Shown piece by piece: positions 35,101 to 43,593 of a stretch of DNA of 64,000 nt. The stretch is taken from the NCBI RefSeq assembly GCF_013376105.1, contig NZ_JAAMFM010000003.1, positions 62,001 to 126,000 of the forward strand, written 5' to 3'. Made by a program: the position numbers and the translations under genes. Each line of letters begins with the position of its first letter. Position 1 is the stretch's first letter. Source of the DNA: Arthrobacter wenxiniae. GTDB taxonomy: Bacteria > Actinomycetota > Actinomycetes > Actinomycetales > Micrococcaceae. The notes under the pieces are model-generated. The model was not told the DNA's origin. It ran no database searches and saw nothing but the letters and a program-made list of their open reading frames with translations.

Positions 35101-35184
35101 CTGCGCCCCCAGGGCATCAAAGTCCACTGTTTCGTGGCCGGCGAATGGGCCGAACGCCCGCATTTCCAAGCGGTGGATTCTCAC
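32119..35184 (-). CDS. sbcC: Exonuclease subunit SbcC (Rad50-like ATPase)
   Basis: SMC-like ATPase that, with SbcD, cleaves hairpins and protein-blocked DNA ends. 1021 residues: Walker A LLNGPTGAGKTSVLDA (about 33-48), Q-loop LLAQGEFAAFL, long Ala/Glu-rich coiled coils, a zinc-hook-like CQVCG near residue 531, and the C-terminal signature LSGGESFMASLSLALGLAD with Walker B ETLFVDEGFGSLD. Start 35184 overlaps the sbcD stop (ATGA). Confidence 0.95.
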   Translation of the reverse strand: MRIHRLEMRAFGPFAGHETVDFDALGAQGLFLLNGPTGAGKTSVLDAVAYALYGRIPGARNDALKSLRSHHAADGVGPEVVCEFSAGGRRLEVRRSPEWMRPAKRGTGTTREQASTQLREWAGGEWLPLSQRNDEAASEIQRLLGMNMEQFTKVILLAQGEFAAFLRASAKDREELLEKLFGTEIYQGLEIRLNAESREAAAQVASGLAQLGSLEELARSQASAALAQAGLLAGEGDGDGAGLDSTGAELLTWLSASLERAVQLAAADADAAAGAAREAAEAVVEAERCQSRHALREAALAEQVRLAALTGDAGKWRESLQRHHEAEVLSAVVAAASATASACAGAEAGAQLAREDFAANALASGLAGSLAGGGAAAPDLPLLARVEQALAGQLAAVAAAMPGEQRLARAAADLAAGERDLVAATAGVAEQRGAEVRGKARLLEVKAELSALRGSAVPVEQAAERHLAATRLVDSIAGHARQSAEVDTLAAADLGSREAAVGARQAWLDAVERRHFLAAGELAALLVDGEPCQVCGSTVHPAPSELAGPGTGAVQAEKAAKAASDKAEKRAVESHAALATARQALAVLAERGGDGEAGEAGAAVVRAKDVLDTAVAAQDRLSALSAETDVLEAGVARAQSALLAGTQRVASLTAGNAALAQKAAQLEGELAAARAGYDTLAERLHAVEAAQRAASALTDALRRQESAAEAASHAASALADALADSTFADAEEVRAALLAKPEASARQERLAAFDRDGTLNTAQLERAEVAQAALEAARGVRVPSAGDLAGWREDARRLGAAAQAAAVHLGLARRAGEQVAETAAAFASREALVAPLRERAALVSGLAEAVRGGGDNRLKMTLTSYVLAARLEQVALAASVRLSTMSGQRYTLSHSDAKAGGNRKSGLGLEVVDEWTQRSRDTATLSGGESFMASLSLALGLADVVQQESGGLDIETLFVDEGFGSLDEESLDQVMDALEGLRDGGRVVGLVSHVAEMKTRIPVHLQVAKGRNGSTLAVGTA

Positions 35185-36350
35185 AGCGCGGCCTCCTGGG
35201 CATGGACGGAAGCCAGCGCCCCGCGCAGGACCGCCTGTTCGCCGTCGTCCGCCGGCCGGTGGCGCACATGGTCCAGGAAACCGCAGCAGAGGTCGAGCTC
35301 GTCCACGGCCGCCGAGACGCGCTGGCTGTACGACCTTGCCGCAGCATCGCGTGCATTCTCCGGCTCAAACATGAGCACCAGTGTGTTGGGAAAGCGCGCG
35401 CGCAGCCGCTCCATGGCGTTGGCCGGGCGGTCGTCGTCCGTCAGCGTCACCTGGCAGTAGTTCTCCTCCACGGGCTGCCACTGCGGATCCGCGAGCAGGT
35501 CCGCAAGCCTGCCGCGGAGCACTGACAGGGGCCGCTCCGCCGGCCAGTCGGCGCGGCGCACCTCCTTGAGGCCGTCCGCCGTGATCTCCACGAGCCAGGC
35601 GCCCTTGGCGTGGGCGGCCTCGGAGAAGGAATACGGCAGGGGCGAGCCGGAGTACCGGACCGATTCGCTGAGCTTTTGGCGGCCGTGCAGGTGCCCCAGT
35701 GCGGTGTAGGTGAACCCGTCAAAGAGGTCCAGCGGCACGGCCCCCACGCCCCCAACGGCCAGCTCCCGCTCGCTGGCAGAGGTGATCCCGCCGCTGGCGA
35801 AGGTGTGGGCCAGCACGACGCTTGCCGTCCCGTCCGCGCGCCCCGCCAGGTCCGCGCGGATCAGCTTCAGGGCCGCCTCGGTGACGGCAAAGTGGGAGGC
35901 GGGTTCGGCGTCGAGCCCGCCGGCGACGAGGCGCGGCTCCAGGTACGGGATGCCGTAGACGGCCAGCTGGGGTCCGTCCGGGCTGCCGGCCTCGAGCGGG
36001 AACAGCACGGGGGTGGCGAGGTCGGCGGTCCGGGTCCGCAGGTGCACGCCGGCGCGTTCCATGATGCGCCCGCCGAAGCCCAGGCGGGTCGCGGAATCGT
36101 GGTTGCCGCTCGTGACGACAATGGGCACGCCCGCCGCATTGAGCCGGGCCAGGATGTCGTCAAAGAGATTCACCACATCCACGTTGGGCAGGGCGCGGTC
36201 GTAGACGTCCCCTGCCAGCAGGACCACGTCCACGCGCTCCTCGGCGACGGTGGCCAGCAGCTGGTCGGCGAAGCGGCGCTGGGCGGGCAGCGTGCCCACG
36301 CCGTGGAACGACCGGCCCAGATGCCAGTCGGAGGTGTGCAAGAGCTTCAT
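35181..36350 (-). CDS. sbcD: Exonuclease subunit SbcD (Mre11-like nuclease)
   Basis: Mn-dependent nuclease partner of SbcC, 389 residues. Calcineurin-type metal motifs: HTSDWHLGRSFHG (Asp8, His10), LLAGDVYDRA, VTSGNHDSATR, VLAHTFASGG and LGHLHGRQ; C-terminal capping domain follows. The ATG at 36350 is 6 bases behind TAGCTT with no Shine-Dalgarno, so probably leaderless, with sbcC then translated by coupling. Confidence 0.95.
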   Translation of the reverse strand: MKLLHTSDWHLGRSFHGVGTLPAQRRFADQLLATVAEERVDVVLLAGDVYDRALPNVDVVNLFDDILARLNAAGVPIVVTSGNHDSATRLGFGGRIMERAGVHLRTRTADLATPVLFPLEAGSPDGPQLAVYGIPYLEPRLVAGGLDAEPASHFAVTEAALKLIRADLAGRADGTASVVLAHTFASGGITSASERELAVGGVGAVPLDLFDGFTYTALGHLHGRQKLSESVRYSGSPLPYSFSEAAHAKGAWLVEITADGLKEVRRADWPAERPLSVLRGRLADLLADPQWQPVEENYCQVTLTDDDRPANAMERLRARFPNTLVLMFEPENARDAAARSYSQRVSAAVDELDLCCGFLDHVRHRPADDGEQAVLRGALASVHAQEAAL

Positions 36351-36356
36351 GGTTCA

Positions 36357-36362
36357 AAGCTA
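36357..36362 (-). promoter_or_regulatory. -10 element TAGCTT, leaderless sbcD promoter
   Basis: TAGCTT, 6 bases (TGAACC), then ATG. It lies between sbcD and the end of the upstream MIP gene, so sbcDC has its own promoter. Confidence 0.55.
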
Positions 36363-36397
36363 TCGGACGCCACCGACATTCCCGCCCGGCGGAAGCA

Positions 36398-37309
36398 CTA
36401 CCTGGCGTCGAAGAAGTCCTGGGCGTCGCTGCGTTTCGGGGCGGGAGCCGCGGCGCCGCTGGCGTCCTGGGCGGAAACGGGCGCCGGCAGGGCATCCAGC
36501 GTGCCGTCCGACAACGTCTCCAGGGGCGACGGCGGGGCATCCGCGCCGGCGGCGGCGCCGGCGTCGTCCATGGCAGGAACGGGTGCGGGCGGGACAAACG
36601 TGCGGTAGATCGCGGCGGCCAGCGCGGCGCCAAAGAGCGGTGCCAGCCAGAACAGCCACAGCTGGCCGGCAGCCCAGGAGTCGGTGAGGAAGACCACGGC
36701 GGAGGACGCGGCCGGGTTCAGCGCACTGTTGCCCACCGGCAGGGCGATGCTCGCCGACACGGCCAGCGCCAGGCCAATGCCGAACGGGGCCAGGTTGGTG
36801 TTGTTGCGGGCATGGGTGGCGCCCAGGATCACGGCCACCAGGACGGCGGCGGCCACAATTTCCACGATCATGACGCCCACCATGGGGACCTTCAGCGGCG
36901 AGTGGTCGTCAAAGCCGCTGGCCAGGGTGGCGAACACCTTGGACGCGCCGCCGGTGGAATCGGCCGGGATGACCTGCACCACGGCGTAGATGACGCCGGA
37001 CGCCAGCACGGCGCCGATGGTCTGGGCGGCCACGTAGAGGACCATGGGCAGCCACTTGATCCGTCCGGCAACGGCCATGGCCAGGGAGAAGGCCGGGTTG
37101 AAGTAGCCGTTGGAAATGTTGCCAAAGGACACCAGGGCCGCCACCAGGGCCAGCCCGTAGCCAAACGCCACCGCCGATGTGGAGGCGCTGAACAAGGCTG
37201 TGGCCAGTCCCACAAAAACGATGAAGAAGCTGCCCAGCGCCTCAATGGCGACCTGGGTGCCCAGCGGGTGGGGCTGCGCGGCGGCGGGGGCCGTTCCGGA
37301 AGTGCTCAT
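36398..37309 (-). CDS. MIP-family channel (aquaporin/glycerol facilitator-like)
   Basis: 303 residues, six helices plus two half-helices. Both pore NPA motifs are present: SNGYFNPAFSLAMA (about residue 72) and GNSALNPAASSAVVF (about 200). The second lacks the Arg usually following NPA (here NPAASS), which changes the selectivity filter. After the last helix comes a 75-residue acidic Ala/Pro tail ending PKRSDAQDFFDAR, longer than usual. Solute unknown. Confidence 0.88.
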   Translation of the reverse strand: MSTSGTAPAAAQPHPLGTQVAIEALGSFFIVFVGLATALFSASTSAVAFGYGLALVAALVSFGNISNGYFNPAFSLAMAVAGRIKWLPMVLYVAAQTIGAVLASGVIYAVVQVIPADSTGGASKVFATLASGFDDHSPLKVPMVGVMIVEIVAAAVLVAVILGATHARNNTNLAPFGIGLALAVSASIALPVGNSALNPAASSAVVFLTDSWAAGQLWLFWLAPLFGAALAAAIYRTFVPPAPVPAMDDAGAAAGADAPPSPLETLSDGTLDALPAPVSAQDASGAAAPAPKRSDAQDFFDAR

Positions 37310-37583
37310 GGTGAAGAAGGTCCTTCGGTGGGGGAAAATCGTCGGTGATGGGGTGGTTGCCGCTGCGCTGCCCGGAGCCTGCCCGGCCTGCGGCAGTCAC
37401 ATCCCCAGGGCAATCACGTCCCCAGGGCAATGGCCCGGACGGCGGCGGCCGCCAGAGCCACTATAGCCGCCGATGCTGTGCGTACCGTAAGTGCCGGGGC
37501 TGCCGTGCCGTCCGCCGCACCCGGCCGCCCGGCGCCGGCGTGCAGCACCCTGATCCGGCCCCCCGGCGCGGCCCGCGGGACGG

Positions 37584-37589
37584 TAAATT
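37584..37589 (+). promoter_or_regulatory. -10 element TAAATT before the ADP-ribosylglycohydrolase gene
   Basis: TAAATT, 6 bases (GGAGAC), ATG 37596. The GGAG between them is too close (2 bases) to the start to serve well as a Shine-Dalgarno, so leaderless initiation is plausible. Confidence 0.5.
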
Positions 37590-37595
37590 GGAGAC

Positions 37596-38705
37596 ATGAC
37601 CAGCCAGCCCGACTCCGTCAACGCCCCGCCCGCCGACTTTGCCTCCCGCGTCCACGGCACCCTGCTGGGCGGCTCGCTGGGCGACGCGCTGGGGTATCTG
37701 GTGGAGTTTGATTCGCTCGCTTCCATCACGGGCAGGTACGGCCCGGCCGGACTGGTGGACCTCTCCCAGGCGGACGGGCCCGTGCATTTTTCGGACGACA
37801 CCCAGATGACCCTGTACACCCTGGACGGGCTGCTGGAGGTCTTGGAGTGGGCCAACGACGGCGTGGGCGCGGACATCAACGCGTGCCAGTGGCTGGCCTA
37901 CCTGCGCTGGCTGAAAACGCAGGGCATCCGGCCGGCAGGCAAGGCCCCCGAGCCCCAGCCGCGCTGGATCGACCGCCAGAGCGTGCTGCACCACCAGCGT
38001 GCGCCCGGCAACGCCTGCATCACGGGGCTGGCCGGCGGCGAAATGGGCACCCGCTTCCGGCCGGTGAACCCCGATTCCAAGGGCTGCGGGACGGTCATGC
38101 GCTCGGCCCCCTACGGCCTGATCCCCAACGTGCCCACGGAGGCCGTGTACAAGATGAGCTCCGACGCCGCGTCGCTGACCCACGGGCACCCGGCGGCCCG
38201 GCAAAGCTCCGGTGCCTTCAGCTGGCTCATCCACGCACTGGCGGTGGGGGGCCTGGGGCTGCGCGAGGCGGCCGCGTCGGCACAGGCCCGGGCCGTTGCC
38301 GAGCCCGGCGCCGACGCCGCCCTCCTGGCCCGCCTCGACGCCGCCCTCGCCCTCTCCGTGCCGGGCGGCCTTGCCGCGCACGACGGCGAGCCCCTGTCCG
38401 GCGGGCAGCTCACCGACGCGCTCGGGCTGGGCTGGGTGGCGGAGGAGGCCCTCGCCGTCGGCCTCTATGCGGTCCTGGCAACGGCCCCCCGGGCGGTGTC
38501 CGCGGTGGAGCACTTTCTGGCGGCCATGCGCCTGGCCGTCAACCACGACGGCGACAGCGACTCCACCGGCTCCATCGCCGGAAACATCCTCGGGGCGTTA
38601 TATGGCGAGGCGGCGCTGCCCGGCGCCTGGCTGCAGCTCGGCGAAGACCCCCAGCTCATCAGGCACCTGGGCACGGAGCTGGTCAAGCTCACGGTGGGCG
38701 GCTGA
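37596..38705 (+). CDS. ADP-ribosylglycohydrolase family protein
   Basis: 369 residues, all-helical ARH fold. Two-magnesium motifs: GTLLGGSLGDALGYLVEF and FSDDTQMTLYTLDGLL in the N-terminal half and VNHDGDSDSTGSIAGNILGA near the C-terminus. Members remove ADP-ribose from arginine or serine, or hydrolyse related conjugates (DraG, ARH1/3). The substrate is unknown; no toxin or transferase partner is adjacent. The 286-base gap before it has no recognisable gene. Confidence 0.9.
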   Translation: MTSQPDSVNAPPADFASRVHGTLLGGSLGDALGYLVEFDSLASITGRYGPAGLVDLSQADGPVHFSDDTQMTLYTLDGLLEVLEWANDGVGADINACQWLAYLRWLKTQGIRPAGKAPEPQPRWIDRQSVLHHQRAPGNACITGLAGGEMGTRFRPVNPDSKGCGTVMRSAPYGLIPNVPTEAVYKMSSDAASLTHGHPAARQSSGAFSWLIHALAVGGLGLREAAASAQARAVAEPGADAALLARLDAALALSVPGGLAAHDGEPLSGGQLTDALGLGWVAEEALAVGLYAVLATAPRAVSAVEHFLAAMRLAVNHDGDSDSTGSIAGNILGALYGEAALPGAWLQLGEDPQLIRHLGTELVKLTVGG

Positions 38706-38842
38706 GCCCGCTGCCTGGCTCCCGCTGCCTGGCTCCCGCGGCCAGGTGACCAGGTGCGGCCGCTTGTTGCGGCCGGACTGGCCGGGCAGATGCGCAAACA
38801 TGCCCCGGCGGCCGCCATGGCGCCTATGGCACCACTGACGAC

Positions 38843-39040
38843 ATGTCCTTGGTGGAAACGCCGGATGTCCCCGGCGAAAGGCCTGCCGTCACCGCCACCT
38901 CCCAGCTGTACACGCGCCACTTCAGCGACGCAGACTCCATCGACGTCGAACCGTGGCATGCCGACGCGCTGTCCGCGCTGGGAATAGGGGCCCGTGGGCA
39001 GCGTTTCCGTTTCCATGCCTCCACTGGACGAAGGGGGTAG
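38843..39040 (+). CDS. Short ORF of uncertain reality
   Basis: 65 codons from ATG 38843. Third positions are strongly G/C through codon 50, and the reading SQLYTRHFSDADSIDVEP then WHADALSALGIGARG looks protein-like, but there is no ribosome-binding site and no family I recognise. The frame is open about 96 bases further upstream without a start codon, so it could be the tail of a decayed gene. Otherwise the 450 bases between flanking genes hold only a doubled GCTGCCTGGCTCCC near 38711. Confidence 0.3.
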   Translation: MSLVETPDVPGERPAVTATSQLYTRHFSDADSIDVEPWHADALSALGIGARGQRFRFHASTGRRG

Positions 39041-39156
39041 GCTCAGGAACATGGGCGCCTTGCCGGACCCGGATGCGCGAGCAGAAACCTTGTGACAAGG
39101 ACCCGCCGCAGCAAGCAAGAAGCCGTTGTTGTCCGCCATTCACGGAAGGTAGAACC

Positions 39157-39642
39157 ATGGACACCAGGATTGCCACCACCGCCGATGGGATCATGAGCCG
39201 GCCCGTGGTGACCGTTCCGCCCGGACTTGATGTGGCCTCGGTGGCGGCGCTGTTGCACGAGCACCGGATCAGCGGCATTCCCGTGGTGGACCCGGATGGC
39301 CACGTGCTGGGGCTGGTCAGCGAATACGACCTGCTGGCCAAGACCGGGACCACCGCGGAAGAGATCATGACCACCGCCGTGATCAGCGTCAGTCCCGACA
39401 CTGCCATCGCCGACGTCCGCCAACTGCTGGTCAGCCAACGCATTGGCCGGCTGCCGGTACTCGCCGGCGGCCGCGTGGCCGGGATCATCAGCCGTGGCGA
39501 CCTGGTGGCGCTGCTCGCCACCGAATGGGTGTGCGGTGTCTGCGGCGAACCCGCCCGCGGGGAGCATGCTCCGGCCAGCTGTCCCAAATGTGGAGGCGGC
39601 CAGGCCGGCTTCACACTGCAGGAGCAGCCGCCGGGGCCGTGA
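39157..39642 (+). CDS. CBS-pair protein with C-terminal zinc ribbon
   Basis: 161 residues. First CBS repeat ADGIMSRPVVTVPPGLDV ... RISGIPVVDPDGHVLGLVS, second AEEIMTTAVISVSPDTA ... RIGRLPVLAGGRVAGIISR, forming a Bateman module that usually binds adenine nucleotides. The C-terminus WVCGVCGEPARGEHA and CPKCGGG is a four-Cys rubredoxin-like ribbon. GGAAGG lies 8 bases before ATG 39157. The E1alpha gene starts 60 bases after its stop, so it is probably the first gene of that operon and may sense energy charge for it. Confidence 0.85.
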   Translation: MDTRIATTADGIMSRPVVTVPPGLDVASVAALLHEHRISGIPVVDPDGHVLGLVSEYDLLAKTGTTAEEIMTTAVISVSPDTAIADVRQLLVSQRIGRLPVLAGGRVAGIISRGDLVALLATEWVCGVCGEPARGEHAPASCPKCGGGQAGFTLQEQPPGP

Positions 39643-39702
39643 ATGCCCGCCGGCAGGCACACCAGCGCGACGACAGGTCACAGCATCTTTGGAGGAGGAC
39701 AC

Positions 39703-40818
39703 ATGGCTGAACGACGGAAACCGGCAGCGGCGCGAGGAAAAGACCCGGCTGCTGCGGGCCGGAAGGCGGAGGCGGTGGAACATTTTCCCGCCGGCGAACC
39801 CACTGAACGCCTGCTCGGCTACTATGCCGGCATGGTCCTGATCCGCAAGTTCGAGCTCAGTGCCGACCAGATGTACAAGCGTGCCAAAATCGGCGGCTAC
39901 TGCCACCTGAACCTGGGTGAGGAGGCCACCGTCGTCGGGCTGATGGATGCGTTGCGGCCCAGCGATTATTTGTTCACCAACTACCGCGACCACGGCTACG
40001 CCCTGATGCGCGGGATGACCCCGGGCGCGGTGATGGCGGAACTGTTCGGCAAGTCGACGGGGGTGTCCAAGGGCCGGGGCGGATCAATGCACCTGTTTGA
40101 CACCGGAGCCCGGATGATGGGCGGCTACGGCATCGTCGGAGGCCAGCTGCCTCCAGCCACCGGCGCAGCGCTGGCACTGACTTACCGCGGCGCCCCCGGC
40201 CCGGACGCCGAGGTCGTGATGTGCCAGATGGGGGACGGCACCACCAATATCGGGGCGTTTCACGAATCCCTGAACCTGGCCGCCGTCTGGAACCTGCCCA
40301 TCGTGTACGTGATTGTGAACAACCGCCTGGGCATGGGAACCACCGTCGAGGCCGCCGCAGGGGAGCCGGAACTGTACAAACGCGGCTGTTCGTACCGAAT
40401 CCCGGGTGAGCGCGTTGACGGCACCGATGTGGTGGCCGTGCGTGAGGGCGCCCGGCGGGCCCTGGACCGTGCGCGGCTGGAACGAAAGCCGGCGCTGTTG
40501 GAAGTCATGAGCTACCGGCTGCGCGGGCACTCGGTGGTGGACCCGGCCCGGTACCGCTCCGCGTCGGACCTTGAAATCGCCCAGTCCGCAGATCCGCTCC
40601 CGCTGCTGCGCCGGAGCCTGTTGGCTGCGGGCCTGATGGACGAGGCCCAGGCACAGGACATCGAGTCGGAAGCGGACAAAAAGGTCGCGGCCGCCGTCGC
40701 CTTTGCCGATTCAAGCCCGGACCCGACCCCGGACCAGCTCTTCGACTACGCCTACGCCAGTCCGGTCGCGAATGCGGCCCATGCCCTTCCCGGCGACCCC
40801 CTGGTGGTGGTCCCATGA
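39703..40818 (+). CDS. 2-oxo-acid (pyruvate-type) dehydrogenase E1 alpha
   Basis: ThDP-dependent decarboxylase alpha chain of a heterotetrameric E1, 371 residues. GGYCHLNLGEEATVVG, TNYRDHGYALMRG, KGRGGSMHLFD, and the ThDP motif QMGDGTTNIGAFHESLN ... IVNNRLGMGT. Layout fits pyruvate or acetoin dehydrogenase rather than BCKDH. ATG 39703 has a GGAGGAGG ribosome site 4 bases upstream; a longer frame starting at 39643 lacks one. The stop overlaps the E1 beta start (ATGA). Confidence 0.92.
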   Translation: MAERRKPAAARGKDPAAAGRKAEAVEHFPAGEPTERLLGYYAGMVLIRKFELSADQMYKRAKIGGYCHLNLGEEATVVGLMDALRPSDYLFTNYRDHGYALMRGMTPGAVMAELFGKSTGVSKGRGGSMHLFDTGARMMGGYGIVGGQLPPATGAALALTYRGAPGPDAEVVMCQMGDGTTNIGAFHESLNLAAVWNLPIVYVIVNNRLGMGTTVEAAAGEPELYKRGCSYRIPGERVDGTDVVAVREGARRALDRARLERKPALLEVMSYRLRGHSVVDPARYRSASDLEIAQSADPLPLLRRSLLAAGLMDEAQAQDIESEADKKVAAAVAFADSSPDPTPDQLFDYAYASPVANAAHALPGDPLVVVP

Positions 40819-41858
40819 CCGGCGAAGGCACCGCCAAGGCTGTCATCACGTACCGGCAGGCGCTCAATGACGCACTCCGGGCCGAACTGAGCCGGGACAA
40901 GAACGTGATCCTGTTGGGCGAGGAGATCGGGATCTTCGAGGGATCCTATAAGATCACCGCCGGACTGCTGGCTGAATTCGGGCCCGAACGGGTACGCGAC
41001 ACGCCCATCGCCGAGGAGGGCTTCGTCGGGGCCGCGATCGGCGCCGCGATGCTGGGCATGCGTCCCGTGGTGGAAATCATGACGCTGAACTTCAGCCTGA
41101 TTGCGATGGATCAGATCGTCAACCATGCCGCCAAAATCCATGGCATGTTCGGCGGCCAGACGCCGGTTCCCATGGTGATCCGGATGCCGGGAGGCGGCGG
41201 CCAGCAGCTGGCTGCCACGCACTCACAAAACCTGGAGGTCTGGTTCGCGCATGTCCCGGGGCTGAAGGTCGTTGCGCCCTCCAACCCGGCCGATGCCAAG
41301 GCCCTGCTGCTGGCGTCGATCCGGGACAATGATCCGGTGATCTTCCTGGAGAACCTGTCCCTGTACAACACCAAGGGCGAGGTGCCCGACGGCGAACACG
41401 TCGCGGAGATCGGCAAGGCCGCCGTGGCGCTGGAAGGCACCGACCTGACGGTGATTTCCTACTCGCGCGCCACGACCGTGGCCCTTCAAGTGGCACGCCA
41501 GCTCGCCGGCGAAGGCATCTCCGTCGAGGTGGTGGACCTGCGCAGCCTGCGCCCGCTGGACCGGGAGACTGTCTGTGCTTCCGTCCGCAAGACCAGCAGG
41601 GCCGTGGTCCTGGAAGATGACTGGCTCAGCTACGGCATCGGCGCGGAAATCTCCGCCACCCTCATGGAAGGGGCCTTCGACTACTTGGACGCGCCGGTTC
41701 GCCGCGTGGCCGCGGCGGAAGTTCCACTGCCCTACGCCAAACCGCTCGAACTGGCGGCCCTGCCGGATGCGAACGACCTGATCAAGGTCATCCGCGAACT
41801 CCTCGACGCCACCGGCTTCAGCCCTGCGGCGGGCCACCCCATTGACACCGCTACCTGA
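40815..41858 (+). CDS. 2-oxo-acid (pyruvate-type) dehydrogenase E1 beta
   Basis: 347 residues. TYRQALNDALRAELSRD, VILLGEEIGIFEGSYK, DTPIAEEGFVGAAIGAAM, MTLNFSLIAMDQIVNHAAK, THSQNLEVWFAHVPGLKV and LRSLRPLDRETV are the standard E1beta motifs; the conserved Glu of LLGEEIG activates ThDP. Coupled to E1 alpha (ATGA overlap) and 12 bases before E2. Confidence 0.93.
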   Translation: MTGEGTAKAVITYRQALNDALRAELSRDKNVILLGEEIGIFEGSYKITAGLLAEFGPERVRDTPIAEEGFVGAAIGAAMLGMRPVVEIMTLNFSLIAMDQIVNHAAKIHGMFGGQTPVPMVIRMPGGGGQQLAATHSQNLEVWFAHVPGLKVVAPSNPADAKALLLASIRDNDPVIFLENLSLYNTKGEVPDGEHVAEIGKAAVALEGTDLTVISYSRATTVALQVARQLAGEGISVEVVDLRSLRPLDRETVCASVRKTSRAVVLEDDWLSYGIGAEISATLMEGAFDYLDAPVRRVAAAEVPLPYAKPLELAALPDANDLIKVIRELLDATGFSPAAGHPIDTAT

Positions 41859-41870
41859 GAGGACGAGTCC

Positions 41871-43136
41871 ATGCCCGAAGTAGTCATGCCCAGGCTTTCC
41901 GACACGATGGAGGAGGGTGTGCTCAGCCGCTGGCTCAAAAAGGAAGGGGACACGGTCCGGCAGGGTGAGGTGATCGGCGAGATCGACACCGACAAGGCCA
42001 CGATGGAGCTGGAAAGCTTCGACGACGGAATCCTGGAGAAGCTGCTGGTCCCGGAGGGCACCACGGTGGCGATCGGCCAGCCGCTGGCCGTGATCGGCGA
42101 CGGCAGCGGCACCGTCCCCCCGGTGGAAGCAGCGCCCGAAGCGCCCGGAATTGACCCTTCGACGGGGCCCGTCCCCGCCCCGCCCGAGTCAAGGCCGGCC
42201 CAGGCACCGTCCGATGCACGGGCCGACGCCGGCGCACGGCGGCTGCTCAGCTCCCCGCTGGCCCGCCGCGAGGCTGCCCGGCACGGACTGGATCCGGCAA
42301 CGATCACCGGCACGGGCCCTGGCGGGCGGATTGTGCGCGCGGACGTGGAAGCCGCCATAGCCGCAGCGGAAACGGAGCAGCCTCAACCCCAACGGCAGGC
42401 CCCGCCGGCGGCTGCCGGCAGGGAACCAGCCGTGACGCCGTCGTCCGCCCAGGATTCAGTGGAGGTCCCGCTGAGCCAGATGCGCAGGGTGACAGCACAC
42501 CGGCTCACCGAAAGCGCGGCCGCACCGCACTTCTACCTGACAGTCGTGGTGGCTGTGGATGCCCTGTTCCGCTTCCGCAGCGAGGTCAATGAACGGTTCG
42601 CGGACCAAGATGTCAAGGTCAGTGTCACGGACCTGCTGGTGCGGGCGTGCGCAGCCACGCTCAGGCGGCACCCGCACGTCAACTCCTCGTGGGCAGGAGA
42701 CAAGATCCTGGCACACCAAAAAATCAACATCGGCGTGGCGGTGGCCCTGGACGAGGGCCTGATGGTTCCCGTCGTCACCGGCGCCGACACCAAGAGCCTG
42801 GACCGGATAGCCACGGAAACGCGGTCCCTGGCGGAGAAGGCCCGCACCGGGACACTGAAGCTGCACGAATTCAGCGGCGGGACGTTCACCATCAGCAACC
42901 TGGGAATGTTTGGCATCGACAACTTCACCGCGGTCATCAACCCGCCGGAGGCCGCCATCCTCGCCGTCGGGGCCGCCACTGATGAACCGTACGCACACGA
43001 CGGGGAACTGCACAGCCGTCGGGTCATGAAAATCACCATGACCTCCGACCACAGGGTGCTGGACGGGGCCACCGCGGCGGCGTTTCTCAGCGACCTCAAG
43101 CGCACACTGGAGGATCCACTGCGGATCGTCATCTGA
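41871..43136 (+). CDS. 2-oxo-acid dehydrogenase E2 (dihydrolipoyl acyltransferase)
   Basis: 421 residues: one N-terminal lipoyl domain with the lipoylated Lys42 in [13 protein letters not shown], a Pro/Ala linker, a peripheral subunit-binding domain ([19 protein letters not shown] ... [12 protein letters not shown], about 124-160), a second linker, and the catalytic domain ending in [15 protein letters not shown], with active-site His and Asp. No dihydrolipoyl dehydrogenase (E3) gene lies nearby in this window, so E3 is shared from elsewhere. Confidence 0.94.
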   Translation: MPEVVMPRLSDTMEEGVLSRWLKKEGDTVRQGEVIGEIDTDKATMELESFDDGILEKLLVPEGTTVAIGQPLAVIGDGSGTVPPVEAAPEAPGIDPSTGPVPAPPESRPAQAPSDARADAGARRLLSSPLARREAARHGLDPATITGTGPGGRIVRADVEAAIAAAETEQPQPQRQAPPAAAGREPAVTPSSAQDSVEVPLSQMRRVTAHRLTESAAAPHFYLTVVVAVDALFRFRSEVNERFADQDVKVSVTDLLVRACAATLRRHPHVNSSWAGDKILAHQKINIGVAVALDEGLMVPVVTGADTKSLDRIATETRSLAEKARTGTLKLHEFSGGTFTISNLGMFGIDNFTAVINPPEAAILAVGAATDEPYAHDGELHSRRVMKITMTSDHRVLDGATAAAFLSDLKRTLEDPLRIVI

Positions 43137-43593
43137 GCCCGTGGTGCCAACGCCGCTGCGCCTCGCCCTTCCATCCGTGCCTGCCGAAGGGGCTAATTCG
43201 CATCCGGACCACAAACGCGGATCCCGGGCGTAAGGCATGCCAAAACACCTGGCCCCGGCAGGGTCCATACGCCCCGCGGCGTCCTGAGGCATGCAGTCGG
43301 CAGCACGTGCAGATCTCCGCGTTGGTGTTGATTGGCGGGAGGGACGTGCCAATCGATGCCCACGCCGGCGGCGGCCGTCTCCAGGAGGCTGCCAGCGGAA
43401 TGCCTTGGGCCCGGAACACGACTGGACCACGGAGGACGCGAACGATCGAGCTTTGACGTGCTTTGCCGGAATCCACCTCGGCACGCCGCGCGCCCGCCAG
43501 GCGGGATACTGAACCAGGGGCGGTCCCACCCCCACGCCAAGAATCGTCGTGTGTATGCTGGGGAGAATACCCATTTCGAATGCAGGAGGACTC
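43137..43593. other. Non-coding region between E2 and the baeRF-like gene
   Basis: About 457 bases with no supportable gene and a somewhat lower GC content than its flanks. It contains an inverted repeat GATTGGC...GCCAATC (near 43329-43353) and a possible -10 TATGCT (about 43555) some 35 bases before the next start codon. Confidence 0.4.
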
